Assembly: GCA_963736505.1 (NCBI GenBank)
Contig: CAVTOZ010000003.1
Span: 2,108,001-2,172,000 of the forward strand
Origin: Solirubrobacter sp963736505
GTDB lineage: Bacteria; Actinomycetota; Thermoleophilia; Solirubrobacterales; Solirubrobacteraceae
Length of the DNA stretch: 64,000 bases
Reading direction: 5' to 3'
This document shows, one piece after another, positions 24,977 through 32,107 of the stretch. Under the pieces are notes generated by a model. The model saw only the letters and a program-made list of their open reading frames with translations, ran no database searches and was not told the DNA's origin. The position numbers and the translations under genes were made by a program. The stretch's first letter is position 1, and every line of letters starts with the position of its first letter.

Positions 24977-25264
24977 CTAACGTTGCCCGAGAGCAGCGGA
25001 TTCAGGCTCGATGCCGACCGCGGGGAACTCCAGCTCGGTCCCGCAGCTCATGCAGATCGCGTCGTGGAGCTTGACGACGCGCCCGCAGCCGGGGCAGACC
25101 CGGCGCACTTCGTCGCGTTCGGAGCGGTAGAACACCGCCGCCATCAGCCCGAGCACCGGGAGCACGGCCCCGATCACGAACCAGATGAAGAACGACGAGC
25201 CCTTGATACGGCCGACGACGCCCGCGCCGATGCCCAGCCAGAGCGCGAAGACGAGGTAGATCAC
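24977..25264 (-). CDS. Small membrane protein with C-terminal zinc ribbon
   Basis: A 95-residue protein from the GTG at 25264, which overlaps the preceding stop (GTGA). It has two hydrophobic segments (IYLVFALWLGIGAGVV and FFIWFVIGAVLPVLGLMAAVFY), then a zinc-ribbon of two CxxC pairs, RVCPGCGRVVKLHDAICMSCGTEL, with the four Cys near residues 60-79. Zinc-ribbon membrane proteins like this are common in actinobacteria and have no assigned role. It pairs with the 60-residue membrane protein just upstream. Confidence 0.68.
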   Translation of the reverse strand: MIYLVFALWLGIGAGVVGRIKGSSFFIWFVIGAVLPVLGLMAAVFYRSERDEVRRVCPGCGRVVKLHDAICMSCGTELEFPAVGIEPESAALGQR

Positions 25265-25443
25265 AGACGCTTCATGGCCCACACCACCGCGAACAGGACG
25301 AGCCCGATCAGCACGATGGCGAACAGCACCTGCAACAGCCCGGCGATCGCGGCGATGATGATCTTGAACGCCAGGATGCCGACCGCGATCACGATCACCC
25401 AGGCAAGGACCTTCTTCAGCAGCGAACCAGCGGAGTTGCCCAT
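25261..25443 (-). CDS. Small membrane protein
   Basis: A 60-residue protein made almost wholly of two hydrophobic stretches (LAWVIVIAVGILAFKIIIAA and LLQVLFAIVLIGLVLFAVVWA) with a basic end MKRL. Its stop overlaps the GTG start of the zinc-ribbon protein, so the two are probably made together. No family is recognised. Confidence 0.6.
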   Translation of the reverse strand: MGNSAGSLLKKVLAWVIVIAVGILAFKIIIAAIAGLLQVLFAIVLIGLVLFAVVWAMKRL

Positions 25444-25476
25444 GACATGAGCGTACTCCGCGAGCTCAAGAATGCC

Positions 25477-25650
25477 TCAATCGTGCGATTGCTTCAGGTG
25501 CGTGAAGCGCTCGGCGCGGTTGACCTCGCGGTCCTCGAGGCGCAGGCGGGCGAGGCGGAAGCGGCGCACGGCGCTGTCGGAGCGGCCGCTGGCGGGCACG
25601 AGCACGAGCCGGCGGATCGGAGCCGTGCGTGGAACGGGGAGCGCGGTCAT
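25477..25650 (-). CDS. Small basic protein of unknown function
   Basis: A 57-residue open frame from an ATG at 25650 to a TGA at 25477. It reads MTALPVPRTAPIRRLVLVP, then SDSAVRRFRLARLRLEDREV and ERFTHLKQSHD. G or C is at nearly every third position until the last few codons, and no better frame exists on either strand. It is Arg-rich and hydrophilic. It lies between the membrane-protein pair and the 197-residue membrane protein on the same strand. Existence is moderately supported; function is unknown. Confidence 0.45.
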   Translation of the reverse strand: MTALPVPRTAPIRRLVLVPASGRSDSAVRRFRLARLRLEDREVNRAERFTHLKQSHD

Positions 25651-25704
25651 GAGCACTATGGTCGACGTTCGGGCCCCGCGTTCCGATGGCCCGGACGCCG
25701 AAGT

Positions 25705-26298
25705 TCAGGCCCCTGAACTGTCCACTCGGTCGAGCGCGGGGCGCATCGCGCGCGGCAATCTGCGCCGCACGCGCCAGCGGGCGCCCGAGAACGCGTGGTT
25801 GGCGACGGTCGCGAAGCCGACCTCGTCCTCGCGCAGCGCCAGCAGCAGGTGGGCGATACGGTCGCTCGAGGGAAGGTCGGCGTCGAGCACGCGCACGCAC
25901 CAGCAGTGCACCCGGCGCCCGCGCACGAGCAGCGCGCCCGCCTCGCCGACGTACCAGACGCCGAGCGCGCCGCGCTCGCGCACGAGTCCCGTGCGCGCGT
26001 GCAGCGCGCGCGCCTCGTGGCCGATCAGGTCGCCGAGCAGGCCGAGCGCGGTCGCCTCGGGCTCGTCGGCCGTGCGGCGGCGCGGCTTGACCACCTTCGC
26101 CCCGCGGTTCGCGTACAGCTCCGGGATCGCCCAGGCGTGCGCGAGCAGGGCGAGCCCGACCGGCGCCGTCACCGGCGCGAGCGCGAACAGGCCCGCGGCG
26201 GCGAGCACCAGCGGGATCGTGTGCGCCGCCGTGGTCGCCGTCCACGCGCGCGCGTAACGGCGCAGGCGCGCGGCCTCCATCGGCGCGCGCCAATGCAC
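25705..26298 (-). CDS. Membrane protein of unknown function
   Basis: A 197-residue protein from the GTG at 26298, chosen because a GGAGG ribosome site (complement of 26307-26311) sits eight bases before it. A longer frame to 26403 would run through the repeat at 26337-26401, so I reject that start. Two hydrophobic helices (IPLVLAAAGLFALAPVTAPVGLALLAHA, key part AAAGLFALAPV) lie near residues 25-55, followed by a basic cytoplasmic-looking domain with VWYVGEAGALLVRGRRVHCWCVRV. I recognise no domain. Confidence 0.6.
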   Translation of the reverse strand: MHWRAPMEAARLRRYARAWTATTAAHTIPLVLAAAGLFALAPVTAPVGLALLAHAWAIPELYANRGAKVVKPRRRTADEPEATALGLLGDLIGHEARALHARTGLVRERGALGVWYVGEAGALLVRGRRVHCWCVRVLDADLPSSDRIAHLLLALREDEVGFATVANHAFSGARWRVRRRLPRAMRPALDRVDSSGA

Positions 26299-26336
26299 GG
26301 CGGCGACCTCCGGCAGAGCGCGTGGGGACTCCTGGC

Positions 26337-26401
26337 CCGGGAGAATCGCCCCCTGGGCGATTGCTCCCAGCGACGCGAGCCCCCTGGGCGAGTCGTCGCC
26401 C
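26337..26401 (-). repeat. Palindromic repeat, copy 1 (about 65 bp)
   Basis: On the minus strand this starts two bases after the stop codon of the 74-residue gene (26404-26406). It matches 61812-61875 at about 62 of 65 positions, with the last 47 identical. Its core is GGGAGCAATCGCCC, AGG, GGGCGATTCTCCC: a 13-bp stem with one bulged C. A smaller GGGCGA/TCGCCC hairpin precedes it. It could be a REP-like mobile palindrome or a shared terminator/3'-end element. Confidence 0.75.
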
Positions 26402-26403
26402 AT

Positions 26404-26628
26404 CTATCCCCCGGCGATCGGGCGGCGCAGGATCACGAGCTCGGCGTCGACGGGCAGCGCCTCGACCTGCTCGGCCTGGCCCTCGCCCTGGCTGACGACC
26501 GCGTAATAGCCGGCGTCCAGCTCGCGCCGCAGCGCCGCGACCGCGGCCTCGACCGACGCCGGATCGGCCGCCGACCACTCCGCGAGCGTCGTGTGACCGG
26601 ATCGATCCATGCGGATAAGGCGTGACAT
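26404..26628 (-). CDS. Small protein of unknown function
   Basis: A 74-residue protein beginning MSRLIRMDRSGHTTLAEWS, with a helix ADPASVEAAVAALRREL, then strands GYYAVVSQGEGQAEQVEALP and ELVILRRPIAGG. It resembles a small alpha/beta domain and has no recognised family. It is divergent from the GGDEF-EAL gene, with 30 bases between the annotated starts. The repeat at 26337-26401 follows directly. Confidence 0.6.
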   Translation of the reverse strand: MSRLIRMDRSGHTTLAEWSAADPASVEAAVAALRRELDAGYYAVVSQGEGQAEQVEALPVDAELVILRRPIAGG

Positions 26629-26650
26629 GACCTAATCGTACGCCCGCTTT

Positions 26651-26663
26651 CTGGACATGTGTC
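26651..26663. promoter_or_regulatory. CTGGACATGTGTC motif upstream of the GGDEF-EAL gene
   Basis: This 13-base word is repeated exactly at 30916-30928, where it is part of the palindrome TGGACATGTGTCCA. Here it lies in the junction between two divergent genes and overlaps the GTG at 26659. If translation really begins at the ATG at 26731, the word is about 70 bases upstream, a normal place for an operator. Confidence 0.3.
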
Positions 26664-29250
26664 GTTCAAGAAGCATGTCCCGCGCGCCGATGTTCAGGTC
26701 GTGGAGGCCTCCTCGAAGCCACGTTTCACCATGCCGTCGCGAACCGTGCTCACGTGGGCGTACGTCGTCGCCCTCGCCGTGCTCGGCGGCATCGCGTGGC
26801 TGCTGATCACCAGGGGCGCGCAGCCGCATGGCGAGCCGCACCTGCCCTGGTGGGCCGTGGCCGCGGGCTTCGCCTGCGCCGAGATCTGCGTCGTCCACGT
26901 CCGCTTCCGCCGCAGCGCCCACTCCTTCTCGCTCGCCGACCTGCCGTTCGTGTTCGGCCTCGTGTTCGCCACCGGCAACGCGTTCGTGCTCGGCGCGCTG
27001 CTCGGCACCGGCGTCATCTGGGGCCTCGTGCGCCGGCTGGAGGTCGTCAAGCTCGGCTTCAACCTCGCCCAGCTCGCGCTCGCCGCCAGCGTCGCCGCCG
27101 GCGTCCTGCACCTGATCGCGGGCGACGCCACCGCGCTGGATCCCAAGACCTGGGTCGGCCTCTACGCCGCCACTCTGTCCGCCGGCGCGCTGACGATCCT
27201 GCTGCTCGGCGGCGCGATCGCGATCGCCGAGGGCAACCTCAAGGCGCCGATGCTGATCCAGATGTTCGCGACCGACGCGCTGGTGACGCTGATCAACGCG
27301 AGCATCGCGATCGCCGCAGCGCTGATCGTCGCCACCGACGCGCGCGCCGTCCCGGTCCTGCTCGTCCCCGCCCTGACCGTCTTCGCCGTCTACCGCGCCT
27401 ACATCTCCGAGCGCCAGCGCCACGAGCGGCTCGAGTTCCTCTACGACGCCAACCGCACGCTGAGCCGCTCGCCCGAGGTCGCCGAGGCGCTGGAGGCACT
27501 GCTCGCGCGCTCGCTCGAGGCGTTCCGCGCCGACGTCGCCGAGGTCATGCTGACCGCCGGCGACGGCCCGCCGCTGCGCACCACCCACGGCCCGGGCGAC
27601 CTGCGCGTGACGATGGAGCCGACCGACGTCGCGATCGCCGAGGAGCTCGCCGGGCTCGTCGACGCCGAGAACCCGGTCGTCTCGCTCACCCCGCCGTTCG
27701 GCAGCCCGCACCTGCGCGCGCACATGCAGGCCCGCGGCATCCGCCACGCGATGATCGCGATGATGCCGGGCGAGGAGCGCACGATCGGCACGATCATGCT
27801 CGCCAACCGCGTCGGCCTCGAGCGCTCGTTCGGCGCCGACGACCTGCGCCTGCTGGAGGCGCTGGCCAACAACGCCAGCGTCGCGCTGCAGTACGACCGG
27901 CTCGAGCAGGCCGTCACCAAGCTCAGCACGCTGCAGGAGCAGCTGCATCACCAGGCCTACCACGACCCGCTCACCGACCTCCCGAACCGCACGCTGTTCA
28001 TGGAGCGCGTGCGCGACGAGCTCGCCAACGGCGGCGGCCAGATCGCCGTGCTGTTCGTCGACGTCGACGACTTCAAGACCGTCAACGACTCGCTCGGCCA
28101 CGGCGTCGGCGACGCGCTGCTGGTCAACGTCGCAGAGCGCCTGCAGCACTGCGTGCGCCCCGGCGACACCGTCGCGCGCCTCGGCGGCGACGAGTTCGCC
28201 GTGATGATCCCCGGCGTCGACGAGCCGCTCGTGGACGGCCGCGCCGTCGCGACGCGCATCCTGCGCGAGTTCGAGCTGCCCGTCCAGGCCGGCAACGAGC
28301 TCGTCTCGGTCCACCTCTCCGTCGGCATCGCCGACAGCCGCCAGAGCGGCGACGACTCCGACGCGCTGATCCGCAACGCCGACGTCGCCATGTACCAGGC
28401 GAAGTCCAAGGGCAAGGCGCGCTTCGAGACCTTCGAGCCGCAGATGGCGGCCGCGATCCTGCGCCGGCACGACTTCAAGGAAGAGCTGGCGAAGGCGATC
28501 GAGCGCGAGCAGATGATCGTGCAGTACCAGCCGATCGTCGCGCTCGACACCGGCAAGATCGTCGCCGCCGAGGCGCTCGTGCGCTGGGAGCATCCCGCGC
28601 GCGGCCTGGTGCCGCCCGCCGAGTTCGTCCCGCTCGCCGAGGAGACCGGCCTGATCGTCCCGCTCGGCCGCTTCGTCGTGCGCGAGGCCTGCCGCCAGGC
28701 GCGCCGCTGGCAGGACGCCGAGCCCGACGGCGAGCCGCTGCGCATGCACGTCAACCTCTCCGTCGCCGAGCTGCGCGACCCGGGCCTGGTCGAGCACGTG
28801 CTGTCCGCCGTCGAGGACGCCGGCATCGACCCCAGCCAGCTCGTGATCGAGATCACCGAGAGCCAGCTGCTGGCCGCCGCCTCCGTCGACCGCTTCCACG
28901 AGCTGCGCGCGCTCGGCATCAAGATCGCGCTCGACGACTTCGGCACCGGCTACTCGTCGCTGAGCTACCTGCACTCGCTCCCGCTCGACACGCTCAAGAT
29001 CGCCAAGCCGTTCATCGACGGCCTCACCTCCGGCCGCCGCGAGAGCTCCTTCGTCGGCATGATCGTCGACCTCGCGCGCACGCTCGAGCTCGAGGTCATC
29101 GCCGAGGGGATCGAGACGAGCGAGCAGCTCGCCGCGCTGCGCGAGCTGCGCGCCGGCCTCGGCCAGGGCTACTTCCTCGGGCGGCCGTCCGCCGCCCCGC
29201 CGCGGCTGCGCTCTGCGCCTAGCAGTCCCGGCCGCAGACACGGCGCATAA
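26659..29250 (+). CDS. Membrane GGDEF-EAL cyclic-di-GMP enzyme
   Basis: An 863-residue protein if begun at the GTG at 26659; an ATG at 26731 just before the first helix is an alternative. The order is a membrane region of about seven helices (to residue about 245), a GAF-like sensor (about 255-420), GGDEF (about 430-595) and EAL (about 605-855). The GGDEF site is intact (RLGGDEFAVM), with the inhibitory RxxD motif (RPGD) exactly five residues before it. EAL residues are present: EALVRWEH, NLSVAELRD, EITESQL, DDFGTGYSSLSYL, IAEGIET. It may both make and break cyclic-di-GMP. Its last bases overlap the start of the repeat at 29241-29403. Confidence 0.92.
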   Translation: MSFKKHVPRADVQVVEASSKPRFTMPSRTVLTWAYVVALAVLGGIAWLLITRGAQPHGEPHLPWWAVAAGFACAEICVVHVRFRRSAHSFSLADLPFVFGLVFATGNAFVLGALLGTGVIWGLVRRLEVVKLGFNLAQLALAASVAAGVLHLIAGDATALDPKTWVGLYAATLSAGALTILLLGGAIAIAEGNLKAPMLIQMFATDALVTLINASIAIAAALIVATDARAVPVLLVPALTVFAVYRAYISERQRHERLEFLYDANRTLSRSPEVAEALEALLARSLEAFRADVAEVMLTAGDGPPLRTTHGPGDLRVTMEPTDVAIAEELAGLVDAENPVVSLTPPFGSPHLRAHMQARGIRHAMIAMMPGEERTIGTIMLANRVGLERSFGADDLRLLEALANNASVALQYDRLEQAVTKLSTLQEQLHHQAYHDPLTDLPNRTLFMERVRDELANGGGQIAVLFVDVDDFKTVNDSLGHGVGDALLVNVAERLQHCVRPGDTVARLGGDEFAVMIPGVDEPLVDGRAVATRILREFELPVQAGNELVSVHLSVGIADSRQSGDDSDALIRNADVAMYQAKSKGKARFETFEPQMAAAILRRHDFKEELAKAIEREQMIVQYQPIVALDTGKIVAAEALVRWEHPARGLVPPAEFVPLAEETGLIVPLGRFVVREACRQARRWQDAEPDGEPLRMHVNLSVAELRDPGLVEHVLSAVEDAGIDPSQLVIEITESQLLAAASVDRFHELRALGIKIALDDFGTGYSSLSYLHSLPLDTLKIAKPFIDGLTSGRRESSFVGMIVDLARTLELEVIAEGIETSEQLAALRELRAGLGQGYFLGRPSAAPPRLRSAPSSPGRRHGA

Positions 29251-29403
29251 TCCGGCGATCGCACGGGTCGTCGCTGCCTGCCGCGGCAGGCGCTCGCATG
29301 CTGGTGGCACGTGTGTGCCTGCCGCGGCCAGGCGGCGGCGAGAGCCATGTGACGAGCCCCAAGGGCGAGACAGGTGGCGGTCCGGGCCCGCCGGAATGCG
29401 TCG
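29241..29403 (+). repeat. Dispersed structured repeat, copy 1 (about 160 bp)
   Basis: This fills most of the 171-base gap between the GGDEF-EAL gene and lysA and begins inside the last codons of the former. It aligns along its length with 41414-41568 (other strand). Best conserved are GCGCTCGCATGCTGGTGGCA (29290-29309, two differences) and GGAATGCGTCG (29393-29403, identical). The 14-base palindrome CCTGCCGCGGCAGG (29277-29290) and a second GCCTG/CAGGC hairpin (29317-29333) flank the core. No open frame or transposase was seen. Confidence 0.65.
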
Positions 29404-29421
29404 TGTCTCGGCCGGGGCTGC

Positions 29422-30642
29422 TTAGCAGTCGCGGGCAGTCAGGTCGCTGAGCGCCTCGCGGCGCACGGCGAGCCTCGCCTCGCCGTCGTTGACGAGCACG
29501 ACGGGCGGCTTGCGCGCGCCGTTGTAGTTGTTCTGCAGCGAGTAGCAGTACGCGCCGGTGGCGGGCATCAGCACGGTGTCGCCGACCTCCGGCGTGGCGA
29601 GCTCGGCGCCGCGCGCGAGCAGGTCGCCGCTCTCGCAGTGGCGGCCGACGAGGTCGCAGACCTCCATCAGGCGGTCGGTGTCGAGGATGCGCGGCGCGAA
29701 GCGCTGGCCGTAGAGCATCGGCTCGAGGTTGTCGGCCATCCCGCCGTCGACCGCGACGTGGGTCACGGCGAAGCGCTTGACCGTCGTGACCGTGTAGAGC
29801 GTGACGCCGGAGTTGCCGACCATCGAGCGGCCCGGCTCGACGATCAGGTCCGCTTCCGGGTTCAGGTACGTGTGCAGCGCGTCGACGGTGGCCTGCGCGT
29901 AGTCGCCGATCGACGGCGCGACCTCGTCGGGCCGGTAGGAGATCCCCAGGCCGCCGCCGAGGTCGTAGGTGCCGAAGCGGCCGAGCGCGGCGATCGCCTC
30001 GGCGGCGCGCGCGAAGCCGCCGAGCGTGAGCAGCTGCGAGCCGATGTGGACGTGCAGCCCGAGCAGGTCGAACGCGCTCCCGGCCTCGTCCAGCAGCGCG
30101 GGCGCCTGCGCCGCCGGGACGCCGAACTTGTCCTCGATGCCGCCGGTGGAGACCGAGGCGTGCGTGTCGCCCGGGACGTCCGGGTTGATCCGCACCAGCA
30201 CGCGCTGGGTCGGCGGGGCCAGGCGCTTGAGGCGCGCGACGTCGTCGGCGCCGTCGATCACGATCAGCCCGACGCCGGCCTCGACGGCGGCGGAGATGTC
30301 CGCGTCGGACTTCGCGTTGCCGTGCAGGAGGATCCTCGCCGGGTCGAACCCGGCCTTCAGCGCGACGGCGAGCTCGCCGTCGCCCGCCACGTCGCAGCCG
30401 AGGCCCTCCTCGGCCAGGATCCGCGTGACCGGCGCGCACGGCAGGGCCTTCGACGCGAAGTGCACCTCGGTGGCGAGGTGGCGCGCCTCGAACTCGCGCA
30501 CGTACTCGCGCGCGGTCTCGCGCAGACCCTGCTCGTCGAACACGAACGCGGGCGTGCCGAAGTCCGCGGCGACGTCCGCGAGCGCACATCCGCCGACGGT
30601 CAGGCGGCCTTCGGCATCGACCCGCGCGGTGCGCGGGAGCAC
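29422..30642 (-). CDS. lysA: Diaminopimelate decarboxylase LysA
   Basis: PLP enzyme that makes L-lysine from meso-diaminopimelate. It has 406 residues from the GTG at 30642, which overlaps the preceding stop (TAGTG). The PLP Lys lies in VHFASKALPC (near residue 54). HVHIGSQLLTL, the phosphate-binding DLGGGLGISY, EPGRSMVGNSG, CESGDLLARG and ATGAYCYSLQNNYNG are all typical of LysA rather than ornithine or arginine decarboxylases. It is preceded by a small membrane protein gene and followed by the repeat at 29241-29403. Confidence 0.93.
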   Translation of the reverse strand: MLPRTARVDAEGRLTVGGCALADVAADFGTPAFVFDEQGLRETAREYVREFEARHLATEVHFASKALPCAPVTRILAEEGLGCDVAGDGELAVALKAGFDPARILLHGNAKSDADISAAVEAGVGLIVIDGADDVARLKRLAPPTQRVLVRINPDVPGDTHASVSTGGIEDKFGVPAAQAPALLDEAGSAFDLLGLHVHIGSQLLTLGGFARAAEAIAALGRFGTYDLGGGLGISYRPDEVAPSIGDYAQATVDALHTYLNPEADLIVEPGRSMVGNSGVTLYTVTTVKRFAVTHVAVDGGMADNLEPMLYGQRFAPRILDTDRLMEVCDLVGRHCESGDLLARGAELATPEVGDTVLMPATGAYCYSLQNNYNGARKPPVVLVNDGEARLAVRREALSDLTARDC

Positions 30643-30881
30643 TACAGCCGCTTGTACGCGGCCTTGGTGATCGGCCAGTCGACGAGCAGCAGGCCGACGC
30701 AGATGAGCGCCGCGACCGGCTGCGCGCCGAACGCGAAGGCGAAGCCGCACATCACCAGCATCGGGCCCGCGATGAAGAAGCCGAGCATGTACGTGATCAT
30801 GCACAGCGTCTTCAGTGCGGCATCCACGCGCTCGTGCGAGTGGTGCTGATGCTTCGGGGGAAACGAGAGAACCTGACCCAT
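30642..30881 (-). CDS. Small two-helix membrane protein
   Basis: A 79-residue protein from the ATG at 30881. A His-rich polar start (FPPKHQHHSHE) is followed by two hydrophobic segments (LCMITYMLGFFIAGPMLVMCG and PVAALICVGLLLVDW). The stop overlaps the lysA GTG, so the two genes should be co-translated, but nothing links it functionally to lysine. No family is recognised. Confidence 0.62.
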   Translation of the reverse strand: MGQVLSFPPKHQHHSHERVDAALKTLCMITYMLGFFIAGPMLVMCGFAFAFGAQPVAALICVGLLLVDWPITKAAYKRL

Positions 30882-30915
30882 GTAAAGATCATCCCACCGA
30901 TCGGCGGTTTCCGCA

Positions 30916-30930
30916 CTGGACATGTGTCCA
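30916..30930. promoter_or_regulatory. Palindrome TGGACATGTGTCCA
   Basis: 6-bp inverted arms TGGACA and TGTCCA with a 2-base centre (30917-30930), 35 bases before the start of the small membrane protein gene that leads lysA. The 13-base word CTGGACATGTGTC is also found at 26651-26663. It is a plausible operator; no known regulator is assigned. Confidence 0.4.
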
Positions 30931-30994
30931 TGTGCCCTCAAGGTCTTCAAGCGATGGCCTAGTAGTGGATAGCCCCGCGCGCGCCACCATCGGC

Positions 30995-31008
30995 TTAGGG
31001 CTCCCTAA
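30995..31008. promoter_or_regulatory. Palindrome TTAGGGCTCCCTAA upstream of rpsD
   Basis: TTAGGG and CCCTAA are separated by CT, about 33 bases before the rpsD start. It could be an operator or a small leader hairpin. Between it and the start codon lies an AT-richer stretch (TAGGGTAATAG) that could serve as a -10 region or weak ribosome site. Confidence 0.35.
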
Positions 31009-31040
31009 TCAATCCCGACCGGCCTGGTAGGGTAATAGGC

Positions 31041-31667
31041 GTGGGTCGATACACCGGACCAGTCGAGAAGCTCTCCCGCCGCGAAGGGGTCGAGCTGTAC
31101 CTGAAGGGCGAGCGGGCCCTGAACGGCAAGTCGGCGCTGGAGCGCCGCGGCCCGAACCCGCCCGGCCAGCACGGCGCCGCGCGCCGCCGCCGGCCTTCCA
31201 TCTACGCCGAGCAGCTGCGCGCGAAGCAGCGCGCCAAGCGCTACTACGGCGTGCGCGAGAAGCAGTTCCGCAACTACGTCGCCCAGGCCTCGAAGAAGGG
31301 CATCACCGGCGTCGAGCTGCTGCGGCTGCTCGAGCGCCGGCTGGACAACGTCGTCTACCGGCTCGGGTTCGCGTCCACGCGCGCCCAGGCGCGCCAGTTC
31401 GTCAACCACGGCCACGTCCTGGTCGACGGGCAGCGCGTCGACATCGCGTCCTACTCGGTCAAGCCCGGCCAGGAGATCGCGCTCGCGGCGTCCTCGCCGG
31501 TGCGCGAGGTCGCGTCGGCGACCACCGAGCTGACCGGGACGGTGGCGCCGTGGCTGCAGACGGACTTCGACGCCCTGAGCGGCAAGGTCCTCCGGATCCC
31601 GGAGCGCGGCGAGATCAGCGCTCCGGTCGACGAGCACCTGATCGTCGAGCTGTACTCTCGCCTGTAG
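31041..31667 (+). CDS. rpsD: 30S ribosomal protein S4
   Basis: Primary rRNA-binding protein of the small subunit, with 208 residues from a GTG at 31041. The N-terminus MGRYTGPVEKLSRREGVELYLKG is typical (key part MGRYTGPVEKLSRREG). The S4 RNA-binding domain (about residues 98-160) reads RLDNVVYRLGFASTRAQARQFVNHGHV. It lacks the CxxC pairs of zinc-binding S4, so it is the zinc-independent form. It stands apart from the usual rpsM-rpsK-rpsD-rpoA operon, which also occurs in other actinobacteria. The stop overlaps the next GTG (TAGTG). Confidence 0.96.
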   Translation: MGRYTGPVEKLSRREGVELYLKGERALNGKSALERRGPNPPGQHGAARRRRPSIYAEQLRAKQRAKRYYGVREKQFRNYVAQASKKGITGVELLRLLERRLDNVVYRLGFASTRAQARQFVNHGHVLVDGQRVDIASYSVKPGQEIALAASSPVREVASATTELTGTVAPWLQTDFDALSGKVLRIPERGEISAPVDEHLIVELYSRL

Positions 31668-32092
31668 TGCACCAGACGCGCTCGATCCGGTACATCCGCA
31701 ACGAGGATCTGGGCGCCTGGCGGATCAAGGTCTACGGCATCGGGACGCACGCGCCCGATGCCCGCGCGGAGTTCGTCGACGCCACCGTCGAGGCGGCGCG
31801 GGGCGCTCTGCCCGACGGCGGCGGGACCGGGTTCGTGATCGCCCACGATGCGCACGGCGCCGGCCTCGGGCTCGTCTACTGGTGGGCGAACGACAACGAG
31901 ATCCATATGCGCACGTTCGCTTCGCCGATCGACGACCCGGCCAAGCTGGAGCCGTTCAGCTCAACCGGGATGGCGTGCGTGTGGGAGTTGGAGATCATCG
32001 ACTTCGAGCGTCGCGCCTGGCTCGAGCACGTGCTGAAGGCGGACGACGTGGACGCCTACATGGCAGCAACGGCGCCTGACGCCGAGGTGTAG
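31667..32092 (+). CDS. Hypothetical protein translated with rpsD
   Basis: A 141-residue protein whose GTG start uses the last base of the rpsD stop codon. It reads RSIRYIRNEDLGAWRIKVYGI, then GGTGFVIAHDAHGAGLGLVYWWANDNEIHMRTF (key part YWWANDNEI), SPIDDPAKLEPF and MACVWELEIIDFERRAWLEHVL. It looks like a single soluble alpha/beta domain; similar proteins with the WWANDNE and ACVWEL segments occur in actinobacteria without known function. There is no sign of a ribosomal role beyond linkage. Confidence 0.65.
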   Translation: MHQTRSIRYIRNEDLGAWRIKVYGIGTHAPDARAEFVDATVEAARGALPDGGGTGFVIAHDAHGAGLGLVYWWANDNEIHMRTFASPIDDPAKLEPFSSTGMACVWELEIIDFERRAWLEHVLKADDVDAYMAATAPDAEV

Positions 32093-32107
32093 TCCCGCCC
32101 CACCCTG

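Noticed and set aside
26299..26403. N-terminal extension of the membrane protein gene at 25705-26298
   Set aside because: It would translate through the palindromic repeat; a good ribosome site supports the GTG at 26298 instead.
26632..29310. 892-codon open frame antisense to the GGDEF-EAL gene
   Set aside because: Composition (long runs of Glu/Asp/Arg/Leu) is that of an antisense shadow; the plus strand encodes unmistakable GGDEF and EAL motifs.
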